Of a stretch of 64,000 nucleotides of DNA, positions 47,012 through 54,485 are shown piece after piece. The translations under genes were made by a program, and so were the position numbers. This DNA is from Novisyntrophococcus fermenticellae (GTDB taxonomy: Bacteria > Bacillota > Clostridia > Lachnospirales > Lachnospiraceae): assembly GCF_018866245.1 (NCBI RefSeq), contig NZ_CP076458.1:558001-622000 (forward strand). The letters run 5' to 3'. Under the pieces are notes generated by a model, which saw nothing but the letters and a program-made list of their open reading frames with translations, did not search any database and was not told the DNA's origin. Every line of letters starts with the position of its first letter. The stretch's first letter is position 1.

Positions 47012-48188
47012 TGGAAGATTCGGAGAATACGGGGGACAATATATTCCGGAAACCTTAATGAATGAAATCATCAATCTGGAAAAGCAGTATGAACTTTTTA
47101 AGCAGGATCCCGGATTTCAAAGTGAGTTGGAAGATCTGCTGAAAAACTATGCGGGACGTCCGTCCCTGCTTTACTATGCCAAAAAGATGACAAAAGATTT
47201 GGGCGGGGCTAAGATTTACCTGAAAAGAGAGGATTTGAACCATACGGGATCCCATAAAATCAATAATGTTCTGGGGCAGGTACTCATGGCAAAAAAGATG
47301 GGTAAAACCAGGGTAATCGCCGAGACAGGCGCCGGGCAGCATGGGGTGGCGTGTGCTACAGCAGCGGCTCTTCTGGGTCTGGAATGCGAAATCTATATGG
47401 GAAAGGAAGATACAGACCGCCAGGCTTTGAACGTATATCGGATGGAACTGCTGGGAGCCAAAGTACACGCTGTAACGAGCGGTACACAGACTTTAAAGGA
47501 CGCAGTAAATGAAACCATGCGTGAATGGGCATCCCGGGTATATGATACGCACTATGTGCTTGGATCTGTGATGGGACCGCATCCGTTCCCCACAATTGTA
47601 CGGGATTTCCAGGCGGTGATCAGCAAGGAGGCAAGAGAACAGATTCTGAAATATGAAGGGAAGCTTCCTGCAGCAGTATTGGCCTGTGTGGGGGGCGGGA
47701 GTAACGCTATGGGCATGTTCTATAACTTTATAGATGATAAGGGAGTGCGCCTGATCGGCTGTGAAGCGGCCGGCCTGGGGATAGATACTGACAAGCATGC
47801 TGCTACAATCACAAAAGGAAGTCATGGAGTTTTCCACGGAATGAAATCCTATTTCTGCCAGGATGCAGACGGGCAGATTACACCCGTATACTCTATTTCG
47901 GCGGGATTGGATTACCCGGGAATCGGTCCTGAACATGCTTATCTTAATGATACAAAAAGAGCGAGTTATGTACCGGTTACAGATGAAGAAGCGGTGGAAG
48001 CATTTGAATATCTGGCCAGAACCGAGGGTATCATCTGTGCAATAGAAAGCGCTCATGCGGTGGCATATGCAAAGAAGCTTGCACCGGCCATGGATCCCGG
48101 GGAATCCATAATCATATGCCTGTCAGGCAGGGGCGATAAGGACGTGGCTGCAATAGCGAGATACAGAGGAGTGAAAATTTATGAATAG
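47004..48188 (+). CDS. trpB: Tryptophan synthase beta subunit
   Basis: A 394-residue PLP enzyme (TrpB1 type). Motifs: [36 protein letters not shown] with the PLP Lys, [21 protein letters not shown] loop ([10 protein letters not shown]) and CLSGRGDKD. It condenses indole with serine. The start ATG 47004 has AGGAGG upstream. It overlaps both trpF and trpA by eight bases, fitting assembly of the alpha2beta2 complex. Confidence 0.97.
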   Translation: MSNGRFGEYGGQYIPETLMNEIINLEKQYELFKQDPGFQSELEDLLKNYAGRPSLLYYAKKMTKDLGGAKIYLKREDLNHTGSHKINNVLGQVLMAKKMGKTRVIAETGAGQHGVACATAAALLGLECEIYMGKEDTDRQALNVYRMELLGAKVHAVTSGTQTLKDAVNETMREWASRVYDTHYVLGSVMGPHPFPTIVRDFQAVISKEAREQILKYEGKLPAAVLACVGGGSNAMGMFYNFIDDKGVRLIGCEAAGLGIDTDKHAATITKGSHGVFHGMKSYFCQDADGQITPVYSISAGLDYPGIGPEHAYLNDTKRASYVPVTDEEAVEAFEYLARTEGIICAIESAHAVAYAKKLAPAMDPGESIIICLSGRGDKDVAAIARYRGVKIYE

Positions 48189-48951
48189 AATAGAAAAAGC
48201 ATTTGATCATGGAAAGGCGTTTATTCCATTTATAACTGCAGGTGATCCATGTATTGATAAGACAGAAGAATATATCCTGGAGATGGAAAAAGCCGGAGCA
48301 GACCTTATTGAAATCGGTATTCCGTTTTCTGATCCGGTTGCCGAGGGAAGTGTGATACAGGAGGCAGATATCAGAGCGTTGGCATCAGGAACAACCACAG
48401 ATAATATCTTTGATATGGTGGGTTCGCTGAGAAAAAAGACAGATATTCCGTTAATCTTTATGACTTATCTGAACCCGGTCTTTCACTACGGATATGAGCG
48501 ATTCTTTCAAAAGTGCCGTGAGACCGGTATTGACGGAATCATCATACCTGACGTTCCATTTGAGGAAAAACATGAAGTCCAGGATATAGCGGTGCAGTAT
48601 GATATAAAAGTAATATCTATGATTGCGCCTACCTCAGAAGACCGGATAAGGAGTATAGCCAAAGAGGCTGAAGGCTTCCTCTATGTGGTTTCCTCGATGG
48701 GGGTCACCGGTGTGAGAAATGAAATTAATACAGACCTGGAATCCATCTTGTCTCAGATTAAAGAGGCTGCGGATGTGCCGGCAGCAGTTGGATTTGGAAT
48801 CAACACACCACAGCAGGCTGCGGATATAGCCAGAATATCCGATGGGGTGATTGTGGGCAGTGCAATTATCAAAATCATAGCCCAGTACGGCAAGCATGCA
48901 GGACCACACATCTACACATATGTGCGGATGATGAAGGAAGCATTGATGTAA
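48181..48951 (+). CDS. trpA: Tryptophan synthase alpha subunit
   Basis: A 256-residue TIM barrel that cleaves indole-3-glycerol phosphate and channels indole to TrpB. Motifs: [31 protein letters not shown] with the catalytic Glu, [12 protein letters not shown] with the catalytic Asp, and [12 protein letters not shown]. The canonical DPxADGP loop reads DPVAEGSV, a variation in a loop that usually keeps Asp60 and Gly; worth a structural look but not disabling. Last gene of the operon. Confidence 0.96.
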   Translation: MNRIEKAFDHGKAFIPFITAGDPCIDKTEEYILEMEKAGADLIEIGIPFSDPVAEGSVIQEADIRALASGTTTDNIFDMVGSLRKKTDIPLIFMTYLNPVFHYGYERFFQKCRETGIDGIIIPDVPFEEKHEVQDIAVQYDIKVISMIAPTSEDRIRSIAKEAEGFLYVVSSMGVTGVRNEINTDLESILSQIKEAADVPAAVGFGINTPQQAADIARISDGVIVGSAIIKIIAQYGKHAGPHIYTYVRMMKEALM

Positions 48952-49195
48952 ATGGACTTGTGGCCATAAGAAAATATAAAAAATTAAAAAATTTCGACCG
49001 TATATTATTTTCATTTAAGGTTCACGTGTTAGAATTCAGACATGGAAATTCCGGAAGCAATATAACTGAAAGCCGGAGGCCAAACACATCGGAATGAATT
49101 TCAATCATTCTGCCAGGCACATCTCTCCGGGTGCTCCCATAGCCGTAAGACGCTTTGAGGGGCACCCTTGCTTCGTCATGATCTCGGCAGCCAGG
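48952..49195. other. Non-coding stretch after trpA, with one hairpin
   Basis: No credible gene is visible. GGGTGCTCC at 49129-49137 and GGGGCACCC at 49159-49167 form a nine-base stem with one mismatch and a 21-base loop; it is not followed by a T-run. A transcript end for trp or a small leader structure is possible. I recognise no known RNA. Confidence 0.4.
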
Positions 49196-49225
49196 TTGAC
49201 TTTCCGCTGGAGAATAAGATATAAT
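49196..49225 (+). promoter_or_regulatory. Promoter of the small protein-azlCD unit
   Basis: TTGACT (49196-49201) and TATAAT (49220-49225) with an 18-bp spacer, 31 bp before the start of the 43-residue gene. Confidence 0.7.
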
Positions 49226-49256
49226 GGTAAAAACTGTATAAAAAGGGGGGCTTCAC

Positions 49257-49388
49257 ATGGCAGTTTATAAGTGTTCCGTATGTGGTACGATCTATGATGG
49301 ACATTCCGATATTCATCAGCTGAGTGTGGCTGATTTATGCACGATAAGCAAGGAGATTTCGGAGTATACCAATATTCCACATGCCTGA
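49257..49388 (+). CDS. 43-residue rubredoxin-like one-knuckle protein
   Basis: A short open frame with a strong GGGGGG site six bases before ATG 49257, its own promoter and azlC 15 bp downstream. The N-terminus MAVYKCSVCGTIYDG is the first metal-binding knuckle of rubredoxin (Y-x-C-x2-C-G). The second knuckle (C-x2-C-G) is missing; only one more Cys occurs, at residue 28. So it is either a truncated rubredoxin, a protein binding metal as a dimer, or a short zinc-ribbon. The good translation signals argue that it is expressed. Function unknown. Confidence 0.65.
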   Translation: MAVYKCSVCGTIYDGHSDIHQLSVADLCTISKEISEYTNIPHA

Positions 49389-49403
49389 AAGAGAGAATTA
49401 CGA

Positions 49404-50102
49404 ATGAAAAGCACAATTCAATACGCAGTTAAAAAATCAATACCTGTATTTTTCGGATATATTTTTTTGGGAATTGCATTTGCCATAACGATGTGCGATG
49501 CCGGTTTTGGGGCAGGCTGGTCAATCCTGTCGAGCATCATCATATATGCCGGTTCGATGCAGTTTGCCATGGTTGGCCTGCTAAGTTCCGGCACAGGGTT
49601 AGGAACCATAGCAGTCATGACCTTGCTGATTAACAGCCGGCATTTATTTTATGGGCTGTCCTTTGTGGAAAAATTCAAGAAGATGGGGAAATGCTATCCA
49701 TATATGGTGTTTTCTCTTACAGATGAAACATATTCGGTTCTCTGTTCAGTGAATCAGACAGAGGGTGCCAATGCTCCCAAATATATGTTTTGGATAGCGC
49801 TTTTTGATCACACCTACTGGGTGCTGGGTACAATTATCGGAACAATCTTGGGGAAAGCACTTCCCTTTGATACTGCCGGAATAGAATTTACCATGACAGC
49901 CCTGTTCGTAACAATCTTTATTGACCAGTGGAGAAGTACCCAAAATCACATACCCGCAGTTACAGCGGTCATTTCCGGCGTGCTTTATCTGATTCTGCTG
50001 GGACCGGACCGGTTTCTTCTGCCGGCCATCTGTACGGCGGTCTGCATCCTGCTGCTGGTCAGAAACAACAAATCAATATCAGGAATGGGGTTTGAAGCGT
50101 AA
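49404..50102 (+). CDS. azlC: AzlC-family branched-chain amino acid exporter, large subunit
   Basis: A 232-residue membrane protein. Typical AzlC segments: IPVFFGYIFLGIAFAITM, IIIYAGSMQFAMVGLL, INSRHLFYGLSF and SLTDETYSVLC. With AzlD it forms a two-component exporter for branched-chain amino acids and analogues such as azaleucine. The stop TAA shares its last base with the ATG of azlD. It follows a 43-residue gene in the same transcript. Confidence 0.93.
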   Translation: MKSTIQYAVKKSIPVFFGYIFLGIAFAITMCDAGFGAGWSILSSIIIYAGSMQFAMVGLLSSGTGLGTIAVMTLLINSRHLFYGLSFVEKFKKMGKCYPYMVFSLTDETYSVLCSVNQTEGANAPKYMFWIALFDHTYWVLGTIIGTILGKALPFDTAGIEFTMTALFVTIFIDQWRSTQNHIPAVTAVISGVLYLILLGPDRFLLPAICTAVCILLLVRNNKSISGMGFEA

Positions 50103-50434
50103 TGAATAAAACAACATATCTATTGACGGCAATGCTTGTTATGGCAGCGATAACGCTTGCAATCCGATTTGTTCCTTTTTTATTGTTCGGTGGTAAAAAG
50201 AAGGTTCCAAAATCGGTAGAGTACCTCGGGGGTGTTTTACCTCCGGCGATGATTGCAATTCTGGTTGTGTACTGCCTGAAAACAGTGACGCCCTTAAGCG
50301 GAGCGCATGGATTACCAGAGCTTATATCTGTGGGGGTGGTAGCTGGATTGCATATCTGGAAAAAGAACACGTTTTTGAGCATTGGAGCAGGTACGATTTG
50401 CTATATGGTATTGATACAGGCGGTTTTTAACTAA
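50102..50434 (+). CDS. azlD: AzlD-family branched-chain amino acid exporter, small subunit
   Basis: A 110-residue, four-helix protein partnering AzlC. AzlD features: LAIRFVPFLLFGGKKKVPKSVEYLGGVLPPAMIAILVVYCL, here about residues 20-60. It starts one base inside the azlC stop codon, so translation is coupled. It is followed by a hairpin. Confidence 0.92.
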   Translation: MNKTTYLLTAMLVMAAITLAIRFVPFLLFGGKKKVPKSVEYLGGVLPPAMIAILVVYCLKTVTPLSGAHGLPELISVGVVAGLHIWKKNTFLSIGAGTICYMVLIQAVFN

Positions 50435-50437
50435 TGA

Positions 50438-50487
50438 AAAAGGGCTTCACATCGGTTGAATCAATCAACAATGTGGAGCTCCTTTGA
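50438..50487 (+). terminator. Hairpin terminator after azlD
   Basis: AAAGGGCTTCACAT...GGTTGA pairs with TCAACAATGTGGAGCTCCTTT with small mismatches. It lies just after the azlD stop and before the convergent SRP RNA gene. Confidence 0.65.
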
Positions 50488-50509
50488 GTTTTGTATGTAA
50501 TAGAAAATT

Positions 50510-50776
50510 AAAACCGTGCGCCTTCCTTCGAACCCTCACCATGAACGATACCCTTACAGTTAACTCGGCCCAGGCACCCTCGCGGCACACGAAAGCTTCT
50601 ACTTAGTGCTGCTGCATTCCTGCCCTGACACGATTCATAGATTTCCGTTGCGCGAGACCCAAACGTCATCGCCACTTATAAAGGCCGGCTTCACAATGAA
50701 AAGCCCTCCGGTCGGCATCACCCCTGCTGTAGCGGATTGCAGGTACAGGGCACCGCTATCTCCCCGGCTGCACGGA
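50510..50776 (-). ncRNA. ffs: Signal recognition particle RNA, large bacterial type
   Basis: On the minus strand the RNA begins CCGTGCAGCCGGGGAGATAG and continues with CGGTGCCCTGTACCTGCAAT, the Alu-domain start of the 6S-like SRP RNAs of Firmicutes. The conserved helix 8 core GTCAGGGCAGGAATGCAGCAG follows about 150 bases in. The 3' end GCACGG pairs with the 5' CCGTGC. About 265 nt, the usual length of B. subtilis-type scRNA. A consensus promoter precedes it. Ends are estimated to within a few bases. Confidence 0.92.
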
Positions 50777-50781
50777 CTTAA

Positions 50782-50810
50782 AGTATAACGTGTTTCGAAA
50801 TAATTGTCAA
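50782..50810 (-). promoter_or_regulatory. Sigma-A promoter of the SRP RNA
   Basis: On the minus strand TTGACA (50805-50810), 17-bp spacer, TATACT (50782-50787), placing transcription start at about 50775. Confidence 0.85.
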
Positions 50811-50826
50811 TGGGGCAGAACAAATT

Positions 50827-51975
50827 TCATGCATAATCCAGATCAATGTTAATCTGCACGGAGGCTCCGGGATAGTCCTGCTGAACCTTATCTGTGGCAT
50901 GTTTGCGAAACAGCATAGGATCAGTGTCAAAGTCCACAATCACGTCAAAGCGGAAGAAGTTCTGTTCCTTATCATAATGAAAGTTATGCATACTGACAGC
51001 CCCGGGAAGTGTTAACACTGTTTGCGTGATGCTTTCCCGAACAGCTGTCACTTCCTTGTCGTATGTGTTTATAGAATATAATCCAAATGTAAGATATACG
51101 CCAAATTTCATATAGACATCCTGCTGTGCCTTATCCATGGCATCATATACCTTCTCAACCGTCACGTAATCCGGGACCTCCAAATTGAGAGAACCAAGTC
51201 TTGTGGCAGGCCCATAGCTGTGGAGAATCAAATCATAGGCTCCGGTAATTGGTTCAAATTTTATCACTTCTGCTTTAATGCCATCAGCCAGCTCCTTATC
51301 AGGGCGCTCACCGATGATATGACTCACGGTTTCCCGAATAAGCGTGATGCCTGTATATAAAATAAACAGAGCAAGCAATACTCCGATATAGCCATCTATA
51401 TACCAGCCTGTAACTGCAGATACAATGGCGGCCAGCATTGTCAGCAGAGATGCCAATACATCCATCCTTGCATCCATTCCTGAGGCAACCAGGGCTTCCG
51501 AGCTTGCTTTTTGACCTGCCGCAATCTGAAACTGTGACAGGAACCATTTACCTAAAACCGTGATTCCCAGAACGACAAATGAAACAACGGCAAAACTGGT
51601 TTTCTGGGGTTCAAGAATACGCTCTGCACTTGTCTTTAAAAATTCAATACCGGTTACCAGAACCAAAGCAGAGACAATCATACCTGAAATGTACTCTATC
51701 CTGCCATAACCCAGAGGATGCTTCTTATCCGGAGGCCGCATAGACAGCTTGAGACCCACCAGCGTTATAACCGAGGATACTGCATCCGTCAGATTATTGA
51801 CAGCATCTGACATGATGGAGATGGAATTCGCAGTAAAGCCTATCAAGAGCTTGGCAAGTGCAAACAAGACGTTTGCTGCAATACCGACTAATCCGGTCAG
51901 CCGAATCGTTCCGGCTCGTCCATCCGGTTCTGAACTGCGTTTATCCAAAAACTTATTAAACCATTTCTTCAGCAT
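50827..51975 (-). CDS. Cation diffusion facilitator (CDF) metal transporter
   Basis: A 382-residue transporter. The start ATG 51975 (MLKKWFNKFL) has AGGGG eight bases upstream; another ATG six bases earlier overlaps that site. Six transmembrane helices with the metal-binding SDAVNNLTDAVSS in TM2 (Asp-x3-Asp) and HPLGYGRIEYISGMIVSALV in the TM2-TM3 region are followed by a cytoplasmic C-terminal CDF domain with metal-binding HSYGP and HNFHYD. It exports divalent metal ions (Zn, Mn, Fe or Co) by proton exchange. The C-terminal domain is longer than in FieF (about 300 residues). The specific metal is unknown. Confidence 0.9.
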   Translation of the reverse strand: MLKKWFNKFLDKRSSEPDGRAGTIRLTGLVGIAANVLFALAKLLIGFTANSISIMSDAVNNLTDAVSSVITLVGLKLSMRPPDKKHPLGYGRIEYISGMIVSALVLVTGIEFLKTSAERILEPQKTSFAVVSFVVLGITVLGKWFLSQFQIAAGQKASSEALVASGMDARMDVLASLLTMLAAIVSAVTGWYIDGYIGVLLALFILYTGITLIRETVSHIIGERPDKELADGIKAEVIKFEPITGAYDLILHSYGPATRLGSLNLEVPDYVTVEKVYDAMDKAQQDVYMKFGVYLTFGLYSINTYDKEVTAVRESITQTVLTLPGAVSMHNFHYDKEQNFFRFDVIVDFDTDPMLFRKHATDKVQQDYPGASVQINIDLDYA

Positions 51976-52319
51976 TTTCATACCCCTATTTTTAAAATAT
52001 TTCCGAATTTGCCCATAGAACACAGTCTTCTTTAAAATAAAGATAGCACAAGATGTGTCAAATGTAAAGAAAACACAAAAAGAAGGCTGGCACGTAACGT
52101 GATATGGAAAAGTGAGGGATAAAGAGTATTGGACTGAGTGGGTAAGGAGAGCAGGTATATTATCCTTGCTGACATCAATTGCAGGATTGCCAGAGCTGCC
52201 GACAGGAGAAAATAAAGCAGCACCAGGTAAATGAGAGTTGACCGCATGAATCCCCAAATGATAGAATAAGGATATTATAAGACGGAAAGCCTGAAGGCAA
52301 ATAGGACGTATATGAAGAG
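51976..52319. other. Intergenic region between CDF and cbiZ genes
   Basis: 344 bp between divergent genes. Besides presumed promoters I see no convincing riboswitch: a G/A-rich stretch at 52085-52160 and AAGCCTGAAGGC at 52289-52300 resemble fragments of B12-type elements only superficially. No gene of credible length. Confidence 0.4.
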
Positions 52320-53492
52320 ATGGATGTGAATAAAAACAGGATACAGAATAACGCGGTATTAATTGAAAAAGACTGCCTGAAAGTTGGAAAAAACTATATT
52401 GCGGTTTATTTTAACGGAATGAGAAAGGTTTTGAGTACCTCTGCTTTAAATGGCGGGATACATAACAATTTAAGGGCTGTATTTAACATGGATGGAAAGC
52501 CGGAGGATGGCAGTGAAATCGTATTGAAAGGCGGTACTTATGAGAGTCATTTGCGGCATGAGTCATTTTCTCTGTTAGGGGTTTCCGGAGATGCTTCAAC
52601 GGGAATGATGACAGCGGCTGATATGAAGCATGCAGCAGTCTCTTCCCGGCAATATGAAAAGCTGGCAGTTACAGCAATTGTCACAGGAGGGATCGAGAAA
52701 AATGGAGGCAGGGCAGGTGACCCGGCACTTTGGCAGGAAGAAGCAGGAATCTGGCGGGAGGCGCCACCCGGAAACAATCAGGGGCCGGAGAAGGAAGTTC
52801 AGAAGCAGCCTTTGCGAGAGAAGCTCGGTACAATCAATATTATGCTTTTTATCAATGCCGCACTTACCGATGGTGCCCTGGAACGTGCCCTGGTTACCTG
52901 TACGGAGGCCAAGACGGCAGCCATACAAGAGCTTTCCATCGACAGCTGCTATTCCTGCGGAATCGCTACGGGTTCAGGGACGGACGGAACAATTCTTGTT
53001 TCCAACGCAGAGTCCCGGATGCATCTGACAGAGGCTGGAAAGCACTGTAAGCTGGGGGAATTAATTGGTTGCACCGTAAAAGAAGCAGTGAGAGAGGCTT
53101 TGTACCGGCAAACCGGTGTGGGAGCCGAACTTCAGAAAGATGCGTTCCGCAGGCTTCGCCGTCATGGAATTGATGAAATCCAGCTCTGGGAATTTGCTCT
53201 GGAACAGAAACTGACAGAGCCAGGAAATAGAATGCATTTTAAAAGGCAGGCAGAAAGATGGGCAAGAGACCCTCATATAGCTGCCTGGTCAGTATTAGAA
53301 GGACATCTTCAGGATGAAAAGCTCTGGGGGATGCTTGACAGCAGGGAAGCTGAAGAGGCGGAGAAAAGCCTGTGGAGAGGATTCTTCGGGGAAAACCAGG
53401 AGGAGTCGGGAAATACAGGAGACATTCGTAGGAAAATAGTCGGACAGATTTTGGATATGAAAGATAATCCGGCAGAAAACAAACAGGAGTAA
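52320..53492 (+). CDS. cbiZ: Adenosylcobinamide amidohydrolase (CbiZ)
   Basis: A 390-residue protein. The CbiZ core spans about residues 25-225: MRKVLSTSALNGGI (34-47), STGMMTAADMKHAAV (93-107), LAVTAIVTGGIE, GTINIMLFINAALTDGALERAL (170-191), TCTEAKTAAIQELSI and GIATGSGTDGTILVSN. CbiZ cleaves the aminopropanol arm of adenosylcobinamide or pseudo-B12 to give adenosylcobyric acid, allowing the cell to rebuild imported corrinoids. About 160 residues of charged helical extension follow the core, with no motif I recognise. The start codon is uncertain: GAAGAG directly precedes ATG 52320, and GTG 52326 is an alternative. No other cobamide gene adjoins it. Confidence 0.85.
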   Translation: MDVNKNRIQNNAVLIEKDCLKVGKNYIAVYFNGMRKVLSTSALNGGIHNNLRAVFNMDGKPEDGSEIVLKGGTYESHLRHESFSLLGVSGDASTGMMTAADMKHAAVSSRQYEKLAVTAIVTGGIEKNGGRAGDPALWQEEAGIWREAPPGNNQGPEKEVQKQPLREKLGTINIMLFINAALTDGALERALVTCTEAKTAAIQELSIDSCYSCGIATGSGTDGTILVSNAESRMHLTEAGKHCKLGELIGCTVKEAVREALYRQTGVGAELQKDAFRRLRRHGIDEIQLWEFALEQKLTEPGNRMHFKRQAERWARDPHIAAWSVLEGHLQDEKLWGMLDSREAEEAEKSLWRGFFGENQEESGNTGDIRRKIVGQILDMKDNPAENKQE

Positions 53493-53532
53493 TTATAGAA
53501 GAAATACTGTCTGAAAGTATGTTTTCCTGCTA

Positions 53533-53679
53533 ATGGATGCGAAAACAGCGGTGGCGCAAATTCATAACAAGGGGTATATGGAGGAACTTCGTACGGAGGA
53601 ATACCACAGAATTGATTGCTGCGGAATCGCATTTTACAGGAAAGACTGTGAAGTATACTTTGGGGGAGGCATTTGTTAA
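53533..53679 (+). pseudogene. Remnant of a PD-(D/E)XK nuclease-type (DUF1703) protein
   Basis: A 48-codon frame ending at TAA 53679 reads [20 protein letters not shown] ... [20 protein letters not shown], which resembles the extreme C-terminus of the AAA-ATPase-like/PD-(D/E)XK proteins (typically ALxQIxxKxYAExxR followed by GIAFxGK). The upstream ~500 residues expected for that family are absent, so it is a tail fragment left by deletion. There is no ribosome binding site. Confidence 0.65.
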
Positions 53680-53698
53680 TCAGATACACCCATCTATG

Positions 53699-53748
53699 AA
53701 AAAAATAACGAGGAGTAAACCATATCAGGTTTATTCCCCGTTATTTTT
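53699..53748. terminator. Strong hairpin terminator
   Basis: AAAAATAACG-GGAGTAAACC and GGTTTATTCC-CGTTATTTTT form a long stem with one bulge, followed by T-rich sequence. It serves the cbiZ/remnant side and possibly also the convergent hypothetical gene. Confidence 0.8.
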
Positions 53749-53867
53749 GTCCTGATAATCTAATATTTAACAAAATGACTTGACTATTAGAATAGTAAAA
53801 TGATAAAATATAGTTAACCAAATAAAAAAATCAGAATAAAACATATACAAATTATACAAAAACGATT

Positions 53868-54263
53868 TTAGCCATTACAACGCGGATTATCTCGCCCCTG
53901 CCCGGTCACATCGTTGATTTTTTTAACTGCTGTTTCGGACAGGAATACAATCCGGCTGGGAGCTCCGGCAGCATTCTCACCGTCAAGCGTCAGGCCGTTG
54001 CTGTTCTCCGTATAGCTAAGGGGAAGAAGACGGGTAAAGATGCGCCCGGTGGACGCATCCGCAACCTGCAGGACTGCCTGATGAGCTGTGATACAGTCAA
54101 AGGACTGGTCAGGATAAAGAGGTTCCATAAACTTATTGACTGCATTTAAGATACTTTGATGCAGCTGCCCGACATCAGGAACAGAATCAGCATCCAGAGA
54201 AGCAGAGAGGTAATCGATCAGTCGTGAAACCTGTAAATCAATTTCAACATTGGGGTTTTTCAT
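53868..54263 (-). CDS. Small conserved-looking protein of unknown function
   Basis: A 131-residue protein that I do not recognise. ATG 54263 is preceded by AAAGGAG nine bases upstream, supporting expression. It begins with a helix (NVEIDLQVSRLIDYLSASLDADS), has a middle with Tyr/Asp/Cys (YPDQSFDCITAHQAVLQVADA) and a beta-rich C-terminal half (IFTRLLPLSYTENSNGLTLDGE), and ends in a basic tail. No signal peptide or membrane helix. It is divergent from the molybdenum-enzyme cassette, so a regulatory or unrelated role is equally possible. Confidence 0.6.
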   Translation of the reverse strand: MKNPNVEIDLQVSRLIDYLSASLDADSVPDVGQLHQSILNAVNKFMEPLYPDQSFDCITAHQAVLQVADASTGRIFTRLLPLSYTENSNGLTLDGENAAGAPSRIVFLSETAVKKINDVTGQGRDNPRCNG

Positions 54264-54390
54264 TAAGATACGCTCCTTTCAACATTTTATATATCAGATA
54301 TAGTAACATTGTATAGGAATTGGAGAAAAAAATAAAGAACTGTATTTATATTCAGCGGATGAAACTCATACGTTTGAATATATACATAGA

Positions 54391-54444
54391 TGCTACTTAC
54401 GCGGCACGGGGTTTGCTACTTATGTGACATAAATCTGCTACTTA
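54391..54444 (+). repeat. Three direct repeats upstream of the aldehyde oxidoreductase gene
   Basis: TGCTACTTA occurs at 54391-54399, 54414-54422 and 54436-54444, spaced 23 and 22 bases, i.e. about two helical turns. They end 41 bases before the start codon. Placement and phasing suggest binding sites of an activator or repressor of the cassette; nothing else of note lies in the 54264-54485 interval. Confidence 0.6.
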
Positions 54445-54485
54445 TCAGGCTGAAGACTAAAAACAAAAAAAGTAGGAGGATGGTT

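Noticed and set aside
49105..49416. 103-codon minus-strand frame after trpA
   Set aside because: It overlaps the better supported 43-residue gene and its promoter on the other strand and shows no family features.
52085..52300. Possible second cobalamin riboswitch before cbiZ
   Set aside because: Only scattered G-rich fragments and AAGCCTGAAGGC; the ACCTGCC box and the AATCCNNNACTGNCCC-type core are absent.
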